The notes: generated by a model not told the origin, from the sequence alone. 64,000 bases of DNA from Ochotona curzoniae (GCF_017591425.1 NW_024465751.1:9734001-9798000), one strand, 5' to 3'. Shown: positions 22,016-34,144, numbered from the stretch's first letter. Program-made: numbers and translations.

Positions 22016-22900
22016 TCGGAGTGGACAGGATTACAGGTGAGTGGATGTGAGGGTGAGTAGGCGATGGGGTCGATGCCACAACTTGCTGAGTGGCTGAGTG
22101 GCTGGTGGAGGGGCCCTTTGCTGAGGTCAGGAAGTGTCTGCTGGCGGGATTGGGGCAGGTGGATGAAGAATGATGTTTTCTCCTAGTGGATGCTGTGCTC
22201 AGCTTTGATACTTTTTAGGCAGGATGCACACAGGAATGCCATTCTAGATGCCAGCTGGGCTTGCTGGTGTTCTTGTGATTGACTTTAGGAACAGTTAGCT
22301 GACAGTGAATGCTGTGCGCTTGTGCCTGCTGGCATGTTGGGGCATGGGCGTTTTGGATGAGCAGTGTGTGTAAGTCATTTTATGAGCAGGACATGGTCAG
22401 AACTGGCTGTTGGATCCATCTTGCAGAATCTTACAGGCTGCTTGCTTGAGTCGGAGTAGAATCCACGCTGACACTGCCACCCTGCCTGCCGGTGGCTGGA
22501 GCTGCACAGAGTTCAAGGCACTCAGTGACCAGAGACTGGCCTTTCACATCTCCCAGGTGTGCCCATCTTCCTGGTGAGAGGCTGTGGGCAGGAGGCAGGT
22601 GGGTTCATTGGTACAGAGAGTTCTACATCCTTTTGATGCTTTGGAAAAGTTTTCCAAAAAACGTTTTCCATTTTGGAAAAGTTAAACTTTCAGGACCCTG
22701 GAGGAACTCACTTGCAGATGAAGCTCCTGAGAGGCTGTGTGCGGGGCAGTAGCCCGGGCTCTGCCGGAGGCTGGGCCTTTGCGGTAAGGCGTTGGGTACT
22801 GCAGTTCAGTTGTTGCATGGAATTCTTGCATCTGGTCTCAGACTGCCTGGTTCTGGCGGGCTCCTTCACTTCCAGTTCGGCTTTCTGGGAGGCAGTATGT
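22016..22900. other. Intron 1, unique stretch
   Basis: Only short ORFs. A small inverted structure TTTTGGAAAAGTTTTCCAAAA sits near 22637-22657. Confidence 0.35.
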
Positions 22901-22909
22901 GGTGTCTGC

Positions 22910-23097
22910 AGGAATGGGTCTGCCACCCATAGAGGAGAGCCAGCCTGAGTTCTGGGCCCGTGGCCTTGGCCTCCACTAGTTCCGGCTGGCATGGACGTTC
23001 TAGGAGTGAACCAGTTAGATGGCTGACCTTTCTCCGTCTGTTCCTTTGTCTCTGCCTTTTGTATACATAAAATAAAGTAACTGAAAATAAAGAAGCT
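22910..23097 (+). repeat. Degraded CSINE 3' part
   Basis: GGAGTGAACCAGTTAGATGG, CTCCGTCTGTTCCTTTGTC and CATAAAATAAAGTAACTG are the diverged 3' half of a sense C-repeat. Confidence 0.55.
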
Positions 23098-23127
23098 AAG
23101 TTTTTAATAGCTTTAAAACCCTTGAGT

Positions 23128-23459
23128 GGGCCTGACACTGTAGCCTAGTGACTAAAGTCTTCAGCTTGCACGCTCTGGGATCCCATATGGTCTCTGTTTT
23201 GTGTCCCAGCAGCCCTGCTTCCCATCCAGGTCCCTGCTTGTGGTCTGGGAAAGCAGTGAAAGACAGCCCAGAACCTTGGGTCCCTGCACCTGCCTGGGAG
23301 ACCAGAAGAAGCTCCAGGCTCCTGCCTTCTGATCACCTCAGTTCTGGCCATTGTGGCCACTTGGGGAGTGAATCAATGGAATGAAGATCTTTCTCTCTCT
23401 TCATCTCTGTGTGTCTGACTTTCCAATAATCAATCAATCAATCAATCTTTGTTAAAAAA
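23128..23459 (+). repeat. Young CSINE with (CAAT)n tail
   Basis: GCCTGACACTGTAGCCTAGT head and GGATCCCATATGG core. The tail has become AATCAATCAATCAATCAATC. CCTTGAG lies on both sides, a possible short duplication. Confidence 0.9.
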
Positions 23460-23884
23460 ATCCTTGAGGAATGACTGTTTTGGAGTTGTGCATTCATGTT
23501 GGAAATGCTGAGGTTTTTTTTTTTTTTCTGCTTACCTGTAGGGTTCGTCTGTTGACGTTGTTGGTTTGGAATTCTAAAGATTAAAATATTATTTTTGGTT
23601 TGGATAGCTTGAAGCCAATATGTTCTAAGACTGTACTGCTGTCCACGGTCTCCCTGTTCCAAACCCGTTGTGTTTAAACCCGTCAGACAACGATCGCAGG
23701 GATCGGGTCTTTTCAGCTGGAGTTTGTTGGTAAGAGAGCTAGTTCACACATAATTGGGGTTTGGATGTTGAATTGTGCTGGCTGGTGTTTCGGTGCATAG
23801 AGGTTAAAATCTTTCTTAGGGGTCCTGCTTTGCTATAGGCCTGTAGGTAAGGTTACCTTATTAGATCTTTGCTTATTTTTTTTA

Positions 23885-24210
23885 AAAAAAGATTTATTTA
23901 TTTTTATTAGAAAGGCAGATTTACAAAGAGAAGGAGAGACAGAGAGAAAGATCTTCTGTCCGCTGGTTCACTCCCCAAGTGGTTGCAATGTCCGGAACTG
24001 AGCTTATCCAGAGCCAGGAGCCAGGTCCTTCTTTCTGATCTCCCACGCAGGTGCAGGGTCTCATGATTTGGGCCGTCCTCGGCTGCTTTCCCAGGGTACA
24101 AGCAGAGAGCTGGATGGGAAGTGGAGCAGCCAGGACACACAGTGGTACCCAGATGGGGTCTTGGCACATGAGCAGTGAGGATTTAGCCACAGAGCCACCG
24201 TGGCAGACCC
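23885..24210 (-). repeat. CSINE, young, antisense
   Basis: AAAAAAGATTTATTTATTTT tail side, GGTTCACTCCCCAAGTGGTT, CAAGCAGAGAGCTGGATGGG, ending in CCACCGTGGCAGACC. Confidence 0.88.
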
Positions 24211-24289
24211 CATTGCTTTGTGTTTTAGTTCGGTGTTGAGTTTTGGTATGCAAGCAGGGAAGTGTGTGTTCTAGAAAATTTATGGCTTG

Positions 24290-24720
24290 CTTTTAAAAAC
24301 TCAGTACACCAAAATAGTCAGCATCTGAATCCAGAAAAAGCATTGGTATCCCCTAAACCTTCCTCGGCCCTCTTGGCCCTCTCCAGTGGTAACTAGTACC
24401 TTGTAATCCCACCAGTTGTTAGCTGCAGTGTTTGGCTCTTCTCTCAATGGGATGTACAGACTGTGCTTGTGGTTCTAGATGCTTCTTTAGCCGTGTGTTT
24501 GGGAGTCACTTGTGTTGTTGTATCTAGTTATAGAATTCCCATTCTGTTTGTTACCTCTTTATTCAGTCTAGTGTTACAGACCCTTTGCATAATTTCCCAT
24601 CTTTGGCTATTCTGAATTGTGCTACTGTGAATAATGTTGAAATGCATAGTGTGCATTTCTGCTGCATATGTACCTGAGTAGAATCAGTAGCTTCTAATAG
24701 CTTTTTCAAAGTCCTCTGCT
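24290..24720 (-). repeat. Old L1 fragment (probable)
   Basis: TTTGGCTATTCTGAATTGTG followed by CTACTGTGAATAATGTTG parallels the antisense of old mammalian L1 ('ttggctattgtgaatagtgctgcaat'), so the L1 would lie on the minus strand. Assigned from memory of the consensus. Confidence 0.6.
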
Positions 24721-24747
24721 GAGATGAGCACAGTTTATTTGATTTTT

Positions 24748-25043
24748 TTCAAAAAAGATTAGTTAATCTTTGAAAGGCAGAAAGAGGGAGTTGAATGGAG
24801 GTTTATATGTGCCACCTGCTGGTTCACTTCCCAGATGGTTTGTTCCCTGGGGCTGGACGAGGCTGAAGTCAGGAACCAGGAATTCCATCAGGTCTTCGCC
24901 ATGGGTGTTGGCACATCTTTGGGCTGTCACCCCCAGGTGCAATAGCAGGGAGCTGGCTCCAAATCAAAATTGGAACCTGCACTCCAATGTGGGATGCAGG
25001 TTTCTAAGCAGTAGCTTAACGTGCTGCTCCACTACGCTGGGCC
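24748..25043 (-). repeat. Older CSINE, antisense
   Basis: AAAAAAGATTAGTTAATCTT, GCTGGTTCACTTCCCAGATG, AATAGCAGGGAGCTGGCTCC, ending CACTACGCTGGGCC. Confidence 0.8.
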
Positions 25044-26390
25044 GTCCGTTTGTGTGAGTGGCGGGGTGGCACTTTTCCTGCCTACCTGTTGTGTCTGATA
25101 TCTGGTAGCGCAGAGGCTCGTCATCTTGTTGTACAGTGATCAGTGTAAAAGGACTTAGCCAGTCCTTGGAAAACTCCCTCTAGGTGCTGACAGTCATTTC
25201 TGATAGTTTCAGTAGCAGATTGGGAGGTAATAGGTAAGGGGTGGTTGTCATCCACACTCCCACCAAGTAGTTGGCCTGGCACCTGCAGAGCAGTGTGTTT
25301 TCTGTTTGAAGATGCTCAGTGCCATTGAATGCAAGGCCTGCTTGTCCTGGTATCATGAGGAACTCTTAAGTGGCTTACCTACACTGTTAGTAGGACTCCG
25401 ATTTCCTCATGAAAACACTGAATCTCTTAGGGGTCTGGGCTCATGTTTGCAGTGGAGTAAAATGAGGTGCCCCTCCTCCCCAACAAGTTCTTTTGGCAAG
25501 TGTGTGGCATGCAGTGCTGTGTGGGCAAGACCCAGGCTCCTGGCACTGCACCCACTGCTGCTGAGGCCCTGTGGGGCAGAAGGCGGGCCTTTTTCCTCTT
25601 GATCCTGAAACTAAAGCCCGTGTCCTTATCCTAGCTCTGTAGGGGTCAGTGGGAGAAACAGCGGGGTTTAGTTGGATGCTGTCAATAGTAATTTCTGAAA
25701 TTTATTGTGTTGTATCCTACTAAATAGATGGGCTATTCCCTGGTGTGTTCAAATTATTTTGAAGTCTAAATTTCTTTCTTAGGTCAATGAAAGCAAGTCT
25801 AACTAATGAACAGGGAATAGGAATGTGAGATATTTTGACAGACACTGATTTCTAAAGAACAGGTGCATGCAGTGCTAAAAATAGTGTTGTGTCATCAGTG
25901 TTAGAGAAAATGTAGGCAGAAAAAAACAGGATCTCTTTTTCAAAATCAGGCCTTGAGTAACTTAGAATAACATGAGAGTAGTTCATATGTGTGCTGGTGA
26001 AAAGCAGGTCAGTGGGTGTCTCCTTAACACTGTAGTAAAAACATACGCATACGCCTGCATCAGTTTTTACAAAGCACCTTTTACAGCTGCCTGCTTCTTC
26101 GCAACCTTTGCCAGTGTCTGTGAAATAAGGAAGGCAGGGCCATAGGGCTGGTGCCATGGGGTAGGGAGGCGAGGTGGCTCAGATATCCCACCTGTTCCAA
26201 GAGCACGCGGCAGCTGGGCAGCCAAGCCCACACCTTGCCTGTGGCCTTTGCTCCCTTTGCTTTTGATAAGCAGCATTTGTAGGTTTACCCTTAGTTCATG
26301 TCAGGATTATGTAAGTATAGTAGTACTGAAAAGATTTAAATTTAATTCTGTCTCAGGGTATGAATGTCACGTTGAGAGGCACAGAGAAAA
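25044..26390. other. Intron 1, unique stretch
   Basis: No exon, RNA gene or clear repeat recognised. Confidence 0.4.
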
Positions 26391-26535
26391 CAGAACTTGG
26401 GTATCACAAACTGGAGTCAGACTGTCTGCGACAAAATTCGAGTTCCACCAGTTACCAGCTATTATTACTTAACCTTCTCTCATCCTGTTTTCCCAGCTAT
26501 AAAAATCCTTGTCTGGGCTCAGTGCTTGTAAATAA
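26391..26535 (+). repeat. MIR element
   Basis: CTGGAGTCAGACTGTCTGCG, AGTTCCACCAGTTACCAGCT and AACCTTCTCTCATCCTGTTT follow the MIR consensus order (tRNA-like box, CORE, splice-like tail). Confidence 0.75.
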
Positions 26536-26754
26536 GCCAAATGGCACTATAATTATTGATTTTTTTAAAAAATAAATCTCACTAACCAAAATAGGACCAC
26601 CATTAGTATATCATTCTCCTTTGAATGGTAAGGAGAAACTTTAGGTTTTCTCAGGTCATCATTGTCTATCCATTAGAATCTTCATCCTGATACTATGATA
26701 AAATTGTGAGTAAATCAAGACTAATTTTAAGCTTCTGTGTTTTACTGGATCAAG

Positions 26755-27078
26755 CAGCATGCTTGGGGCAGACATGGTGGTGTGGCTGCTGAGCTGTCTC
26801 CTGTGATGTGGTTTGCAGTGCTCTCTTGGGATGCTCCCATTCCCTTTGGGCTCGGTTCATGTGTCAGCACACTGCCTCTGATCCAGCTCCCTGCTGATGG
26901 CCTAGGAGAAGCATGCTGGGATGGCATGGGTGTTTGGGCCCCTGGCACCAGCATGTGAGACCAGGAAGAAGCTCATGTTACTGACTGGCTCAGCCTAGTC
27001 CTGGCCATTGTGGCCATCTGGATAGTCAGTCTCTAACTGTGACTTTCAAACAAGCAAGCAAGCAAGCAAGCAAGCAAC
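26755..27078 (+). repeat. Older CSINE with (CAAG)n tail
   Basis: Diverged sense copy: GATCCAGCTCCCTGCTGATG middle and GGCCATTGTGGCCATCTGGA. Its tail has expanded to about seven AAGC units (27046-27076). Confidence 0.75.
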
Positions 27079-28100
27079 TAACTGTGTGTGGGGTGTGTGT
27101 ATTATCTATTTTAAAAGGATAGCATTCTTAGGAAGTCACTTTTTGTGACTATGTCCTGTGTGTGGAGATTAGAACTTGCCAGCTCTGGGTCTGCCCAGGC
27201 TGGGTTCCTGGGGCCCTCCATGCCAGTTGCATCTGCACTGCTGGCAGTGCTACTGTTTTGTTGTGCTGTTACTGTTCCTTGGGACTTTGTACCGAGACCA
27301 TACCACCCCCCTGCGTGGTGCCAGCCCTTGCTTCTTTGGCAGCCTTCCCCAGGGTCAGGAACTCCAGAGGCATGGGGTGTGTTTTTCCTGCTCAGCATGT
27401 GGTGGTGTGCCCTAAGACTTGCAGCTCTCAGGCCAAAGTGCAGCGCCACGCTGCTGTGCCTGAAGTTGACAAAGCTGTCTGCTCCTGCCATTGTTTGTTG
27501 GCACTGATCTGGGGCACTAGCCAACGTGGTAGATAACAGTGCAAAAAGATAAAGCCTTGCTCGTGCATAGGATGTCTGCTCGGTTATTGTGAGCACCAAG
27601 ACACTCAGCTCCTGTGGTTGTCTGTAGAAAGATGGAACTCTGTCAGACTATAAAAGCTATGGGAGAGTTTTTGGCTGGGAATTATTATCAATATCATGTT
27701 GATAGAATAAATTATGTTGGTTCTAATTCACTTAGAAAAACAAAATATTGAAACTAGCCAAAAAATTGTCACAATTCAGAAGAGAAAGGTGCAGGAGATT
27801 TCACTATTTAACTATCAGATCTTAAAAATTTATTATAAAACTAAAAATTAAAATTTGGTATTGATATAGACCTCAATTTCAGGCAGAATAGGGAGTAAAC
27901 ATCCGATGAAAGCAGCTTCTCCAGTAATTGGAGGAAACGTGGGCCGCTCTGACGATGGCAGGCTGTGACCATCGCGGCACAAAGTGGCCTTCTCCCTCTT
28001 CCTTGGGAGAACTGTGAAAAGTGTTGGAAGAAAACTGGGCATTTGATATTCTTGGAGTGAGACAATTTCATAAACATGACAAATGGCGGATAAATGTTCT
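27079..28100. other. Intron 1, unique stretch
   Basis: Several short overlapping ORFs near 27.1-27.6 kb in both strands have no recognisable motif. No exon seen. Confidence 0.4.
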
Positions 28101-28104
28101 TACA

Positions 28105-28745
28105 TTTAGTTTTTATTTTATTTCAGAGGCAGAAAGGGGAATAGGCAGGCAGAGAGCTCCCATTCTCTTGGCTGGTTCAATCCACAGGTGTTCAGGATGT
28201 CCCCATGGGTGGGATCAAAGCTGGGTGCTTGGAACTGAGTCAGGGCTCCCATGTGGGTGGCAGGAGACCAGCCGTCTTCCTTGAGCCGTCACTGCTGCCT
28301 CTCAAATCTGGAGTCAGAAGTAGAACCAGGACTCAAGCTCAGACTTTCAGTATGGCATGGAGGCATCTTTTTTCTTTTGCTTTTTAAAGATTTATTTTAT
28401 TTTTATTGGAAGGTCAGATATGCAGAGAGGAGGACAGACAGAGACACATATCTTTCCTCTGATGGTTTACTCCCCAAGTGACCGCAACAGCCAGAGCTGA
28501 GCTAATCTGAAGCCAGGAATTTCATTGGGTCTCCTATGTGGATGCAAAGTCCCAAGGCCTTGGGCTGTCCTCAGCTGCTTTCCCAGGCCACAAGCAGGGA
28601 GCTGGATGGGAAGCGGGGCTGCTGGGACATGAATTGGCACCCGTATGGGATCCTGGTGTATGCAAGGCAAGGACTTCAACCTCTAGTACCATGCTGTGCC
28701 TGGAATCGAGGCATCTTAACTGGTATCCTTAGCACTGGGCTCAAT
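28105..28745 (-). repeat. Older CSINE split by a younger insertion
   Basis: The left part, 28105-28369 (TTTATTTCAGAGGCAGAAAG to GGCATGGAGGCATCTT), resumes at 28718-28745 (ACTGGTATCCTTAGCACTGG) after the younger SINE. Confidence 0.75.
28360..28717 (-). repeat. Young CSINE nested in an older one
   Basis: The antisense copy (28370-28707) is bracketed by GAGGCATCTT at 28360-28369 and 28708-28717, giving the relative age of the two SINEs directly. Confidence 0.9.
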
Positions 28746-28798
28746 GCCTGTCTGCATTGCTGCACTTAAACTTTTACTTGTTATTGAAACATCAATCT

Positions 28799-29072
28799 AG
28801 GGCCTGCATGTAGCACAGCAGGGAAAGGCTGTGGTGCCAGCGTCCAGTATAAATGGCAGTTTGTGTCTTGGCTGCTCCATTTGAAATCCAGCTCCCTCCT
28901 GATACTCTGGGAAAAGCAGTGGAAGACGCCCAAGTACTTGGGATTCTGTCACCCAAGTGGGAGACCCAGAGGAAACTCCTGGCTCTTGGACTGAGCACCT
29001 TCTGGAAGTGAACCAGAGGATGAAAGATCTGCCTCTTTCTCGCTAAAATACCCTTTTAAATAAATAGGTGGG
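28799..29072 (+). repeat. Older CSINE, sense
   Basis: GGGCCTGCATGTAGCACAGC head, AAATCCAGCTCCCTCCTGAT, and a TTTTAAATAAATAGGTGGGT tail. Confidence 0.8.
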
Positions 29073-29290
29073 TAAATATAAACACAAAACAAACATGTAA
29101 GTCTAAAGCCAGACAACAAAGTATTTGTACCAACGAGAAAGAGAAATTTCCTCAAGTTATAACTAAAAGCAAATCTAGCAGAAAAGTAAATAAAGGAAAT
29201 GCTGAAGTTTTCTTTCTTTTTTTAGTACAAAGAGGTGCTCAGGCTTTTTCATAAAGCAAATAAAAGTGATCAGGGTGATAAAGATAAACG

Positions 29291-29470
29291 CTGGGGGCTG
29301 GCATGGTAGCATGAGGCAAATTCTCTGTCTGCAGGCCCAGTTTGATTCCTGGCTGCTCCACTTCCAGACCCGTCTTCCTGCTGATGGCCTGGAAAGGCAG
29401 TGGAGGAAGGCCAGGACCTTGAGGAAGGCCAAGAAGCTCCTGGCAGTCACCTACATCTTAGGAGAAGTAT
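29291..29470 (+). repeat. Older CSINE, 3'-truncated
   Basis: GGGGGCTGGCATGGTAGCAT head to GGCCTGGAAAGGCAGTGGAG; the right half is degraded or missing. Confidence 0.7.
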
Positions 29471-29639
29471 AAATTGATTAAATATTTTCATAGGCTTTTG
29501 GTAGTATCTGCAGAAATAAATGCTTATGTCTGTGGATCTGGCAGATTGATTAACAGGAATTTGTCTTGTAGGTATGTGAATAAAGAACATATTTAAAAGT
29601 ATAACTTGTGTCACTGTGGCAGTTTAAGTGAAGTTTGAG

Positions 29640-29955
29640 GGCCTGGCATTGTGGCACTTGGGTTACAGTGCTGCTTGGGCCGCTGGCATCCTGTATCAGA
29701 GTGTAAGCTTCAGTCCCAGCTGCTCTGCTTCCCGTCAGCTCTGCTGACGCAGCTGGGAAAGCGGTGGATGATGGTGCAAAGGCCTGGGCCCTGCTCCTCT
29801 CGGGGGAGGTCAGGATGGAGCTGCTGGCTCCTGGCTTCAGCCTAGCCCAGCCTCGGCTTTACAGTCATGTGGGGGGTGAACCAGCAGATGAAAAATATCT
29901 TTCTCTTTGTCTTCCCCTGTCACTCTACTTTCCAAATAAATAATAACTAAGTAAC
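29640..29955 (+). repeat. Older CSINE, sense
   Basis: GGGCCTGGCATTGTGGCACT head, GCTGGGAAAGCGGTGGATGA, and a CTTTCCAAATAAATAATAAC tail. Confidence 0.8.
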
Positions 29956-30126
29956 TAGATAAAATTTTAAAAACAAATGAAGTATGGATTTCGTATAAAA
30001 GGAATACTTCATAAAGAAAAGGAAGCAAAGCATAAAACACTACAGGACAAGGTAGAATGGAAAAGTGTAACTCCTGCTGTTACTTCTTTGAAGAAATACT
30101 GCTGCGAAAACCTCAACAGTTGTTAG

Positions 30127-30476
30127 AAGGCTTAAATTTTTTAAAAGATTTATTTATTTATTTTATTGGATAGTCAGAATTATAGAGAGAAGGAGAGACA
30201 CAGAGAAAGAACTCTGCTAGTTCACTCCCCAAGTGGCTGCAATGGCTGGAGTTGAGCTGATCTGAAGCCAGGAGCCAGAAGCTTCTTCTGGGTCTCCTAC
30301 ATGGGTGCAGGGTCCCAAGGCTTTGGGCCGCCCTGGACTGCTTTGCCAGGCCACAAGCAGGGAGCTGGATGGAAAGAGGAGCAGCCAGGACATGAACCAG
30401 CACCAATATGGGATCCTGGCACATGCAGGGAGAGGACTTTAGCCACTAGGCTACTGAACCGGGCCCAAGGCTTAAT
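30127..30476 (-). repeat. Young CSINE (first of two at one target)
   Basis: Antisense copy between AAGGCTTAAA (30127-30136) and AAGGCTTAAT (30467-30476), ending at the head complement GAACCGGGCCC. Confidence 0.9.
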
Positions 30477-30784
30477 ATTTTAAAAAGTGTTATTTGTTTT
30501 TATTGGAAAGGCATATTTACAGAGAGGAGAGATAGAGGAAAGATCTTCTGTTTACTAGTTCACTCCCAAAGTGGTCACAATGGCCGGAGCTGAGTCAGTC
30601 CAAAGCCAGGAGCCAGGAGCTTCTTCAGGTGTCCCACATGAGTACAGGGTCCAAAGGCTTTGGGCTGTCCTCTTTGGCTTTCCTAGGCCACAAGCAGGGA
30701 ACTGGAGCAGCTGGGACACAAAGCAGTGCCCATATGGGAGGATTAGCCAGTTGAGCCATTGTACTGTCTCCAGCAAGGCTTAAT
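30467..30784 (-). repeat. Second CSINE at the same target
   Basis: Antisense copy with a shortened head region. It ends at CTGTCTCCAGC, followed by another AAGGCTTAAT (30775-30784). The target word therefore occurs three times around two SINEs. Confidence 0.85.
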
Positions 30785-30904
30785 TCTTACTGTAGAACCT
30801 TCGTTATTGTTTGTTCAGGTAGTGGTTTTTAAGTTGTGTGCTCATATTGTCTTTTTAGCACACGATTTTTTAGTAAAAATTCCTATTCTAATTCTTAGAG
30901 TGTG

Positions 30905-33790
30905 ACTTTTAAATATTTATTTATTTATTTTTATTTTGCTTGCCCCTCCCCAAATTCTCTCCTCCCCCCACTGAATTCTCCTGTATTATTATGGCATAGC
31001 TCTGCATAAACAGTCACATGCCCATCATTGTGGGCATGGACAGTGGCAGAGTCCAGCTTCCCATTGTCAAGATACAGCTGATAGTTTCATTGGGAGTCCA
31101 TCTTTGTCTGGAAGTAGAGATGCACACTGCACTGCATCCTCACATCTGGACGTGATAGTCTCCATTACACATTCACCACACATCCCCCTTAAATGAAAAG
31201 CCACAATACAAAATCAACAATAGGAAGAAAAATAGAAATTTACAACACCACAAATTTCTCAAGAGGTTTTGATAATTCAACAGTGCTGAATTGCTGGCGA
31301 TCCCGCCACTTCAATCACGAGAAATCTCTCCCAAATCCACTGGCTGCTATAGTCCACCTTAGTGTCTCTGCCCAGATCTTCACTGCCAATGACTGGCTGG
31401 GGTGGTTGATCAATTTGTTCTGTCCTCTATCCTTTGTTATGGTACCAGGTGTCCTCTGGAGGCTCCGATATACTGCCCTATCCACCATGTACGTTTGGAT
31501 ATGCTGTCCTCTGCTCCGTCTGAGCCATTGAGGAGGCCCAGCTCTGACACATCCACTCCCACAGTCAGCCCATGGAACCTGCAATTCTCTCCATGGTTAG
31601 GGTTCTGAGTGCAGCAGTTCAGTTGGTAGGGAATTGCCCACGAAACTTCTGAGGCCATTCCAGACTTGATTCTTGTGTGTGTTTGCCAATACAGGGTCTG
31701 GCGCAGACTGGCACCAAATCAGCCTACAAACACAATGATAGTTGCAATTGCTAAGTCAGTTCTGCCTCCAGCCTCGTGTTTTATGAAACCTGATGGGTGT
31801 TGGAGCCCAGTCCAATCCTGCCCACCCCATACGTGGCCTTCACGTAAACCAGTGGGAGCTGCAGTGTAGTCAGAGCGACCCACAAAAACCTACCAGGCCT
31901 GCCCCTGCCTTGATTCCTGTGTTTGCCAGTATGTACAGCGGACTGGTCTGGTCTTTCCCACATCCCATTCAGCTCTCGTACATGTCAATGGGCATTGAAG
32001 CCCAGTTCGTCCCAACCAGCCCCACTATCCAATCCACACTGGTGCCAGAGGGTGCCACCGTCTGTCTAGGCCATGCCTGCACCTAATAGAATTTGGCCCC
32101 TGTGCCAGCAACTGCCAGCTGATGCTGCAACAAAGCCCAACCCACCCACGCCAACACTGTACCAGAAGGTACAGTCAACCCAGCCTGGCTTTTCCCTGAT
32201 CCAACTCACATATAGGCCATTGGATGTGGCCCTGCCTGGCCTGATCTGCCCCCATCCCAGTTCTCATGCTCACCAGTGGGAGTAGTGGTCAAGTAGGGGG
32301 GCCTTTGCATCCCCCTCACTGGGGCCATCCCCACCCCCACCCCTGTGTTTCACATGTGCTGGTTGGGTGCTGTGGCCCAGACTGGCACAGCCCCCTTACC
32401 TTGGCATTTGCCAGTGGGTACTGTAGCCTGGCCAGGCCAGGCCCTCCCCCAGTTCCAACTCACTCTGGTAGGGGCTATAGTCTGGCCCAGCACTGCCAGC
32501 CCTCAGTCCTGGCCCTCATGCGGACTGGCTGGTATTATACCCTGACCCGGCCTGACCCACACTCTATTCTGGCACTCGGATTCACCAGCTGGTGATGTGG
32601 ACTGACCCAGTCTGGCCTGCTCCTGACCTGCACCAAATATATGCTGGTGGGTATCGTATTTTGGCCTGGTCTGGTCTGCTCCCCCTTTTGCTTCTTGCGT
32701 TCAACTGCAGGGAATGTGTCCCGACAGAGGAGTTCCCCAGGCTCCTCCATCCCGATTTCTCCCTGTGCACACTGGTGGGTCCATGGGCCAGCCCTACTTA
32801 GTCCACCTACTGTCCTAGCAGGAAGGTGTCCTAGCCTTCCCCACCAGCCCTCACCCATTCCAGTTCTTCTTGTTGGGTGCTACAGCCCAGCTAAGCCTGC
32901 TCCACACCCAGACACAGCTCACACATGGCTCAGCGGGGGCAAAGACCTGGCCTAGCCTGTCCTATACCTACCCTTGTTCTCACGATCTCCAGTGGGTGCT
33001 AGAGTCTAGCCCAGTCTGGCGCATTCCATATCCAGCCCACTCACTTGCTGAGGGATTCTGCAGCTATATCCAGACCAAACTGCAGCCCCCACTGTGGCCC
33101 TTGCGCTCTCCAATGGGGATCACAACCTGGCCAGTGTGTCCCCTTAGTTCCCCAGCCAGGCCTGCTCCCCTCCACAGATTTCAAGCGTGCCAGTGGTTGC
33201 TCCGACCTGGCCTGGCATAGTCCCCATTTGTCTCAGCCTTTGCCTTTGGATGCTGTAACCTGGCCTGACCTAGCCAGCCCCGAGTCCCAACTCTTGCTGT
33301 CAAGTGTTGCCACCTGGCCCTGCTCAGTCTACTCTCACCTCCGTGTCATGTGAGCCAGTAGGTGTCATACCCTAGTCCGGTATGACCTGCACTCCAGCCT
33401 GGTTTCTACACTTCGCCAGTGGGCTAAGGTTTGCTTGGCCCTTCCTGGTCCTCCCCCTTCCAAAACCAACCCACACACTTGCCAATGGGTGGGGCTTCAT
33501 CGCCCAGCCTGCCTGACCCTGAGACCTGGAACACATGCTCCCCAATGGGAGCTAGGGCCCAGTAGGGGAGTCCCCCAGTTTCCCCACTCAGTCCCCTCCC
33601 AGACCCAGCTCTCATAGCCTGCCCTTGCATCTTGGCTTCTACTTGCATGGAGGGACCCAAGCATTTGGCTTGTCTTTGGCTGCCTCCTGGGGCTGGAAGT
33701 GGGAGAATTGGGACTTCTGGTAAAAAATGTGAAAATCCTATATAGGAACTTAACCTCATGTTCCACACACCTGTACCAACTGTGGAATTC
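30905..33790 (-). mobile_element. Dispersed repetitive element with ~60-bp internal units, copy 1
   Basis: On the minus strand this element ends at the left with a G-rich polypurine stretch (complement of 30942-30970) directly followed by an A-rich tail of AATAAATAAATA type (30905-30941), as in LINE 3' ends. About 31620-33620 is a diverged array of units averaging near 60 bp, each with CCAGTGGGTGCT then GCCTGGCCCAGCCTGGCC-like sequence and TCCCAGCTCTCAC. The part at 31000-31620 is non-repetitive and is shared with the copy at 60.6-61.6 kb. No reverse transcriptase or other protein domain was recognised. An L1-type 3' UTR or a non-autonomous composite element are the two options I favour. Confidence 0.65.
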
Positions 33791-34144
33791 TATAGCATTA
33801 AGCTTTAAGAAAGACTTCCTTGTTTTTATTGGAAAGGCAGATACACAGAGAGAAGGAGAAATGGAGAGGAAGATGGTCCATCCACTGATTCATTCCCCAA
33901 GTGGCCACAACAGCTGGAGCTGAGCCGATTTGAAGCCAGGAGCCAGGAGCTTCTTCCAGGTCTCCCATGTGGGTGCAGGGTCCCAAGGCTTTGGGCCGTC
34001 CTCGAATGCTTTCCCAGGCCACAAGTAGGAAACTGGATGGGAAGTGGGGCCACCAGGATTAGACCCAGTGTCCATATGGGATCCTGGCATGTGCAAGGCG
34101 AGGGCTTTAGCCACTAGGCTACCCAACTAGGCCTTATAGCATTA
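33791..34144 (-). repeat. Young CSINE with perfect target duplication
   Basis: Antisense copy (33801-34134) with TATAGCATTA on both sides (33791-33800 and 34135-34144). It lies at the edge of the repetitive element. Confidence 0.93.

Noticed and set aside
31793..33353. Series of 70-120 codon ORFs in several frames
   Set aside because: Produced by the ~60-bp repeat array; Pro/Trp/Cys-rich and frame-inconsistent between units and copies.
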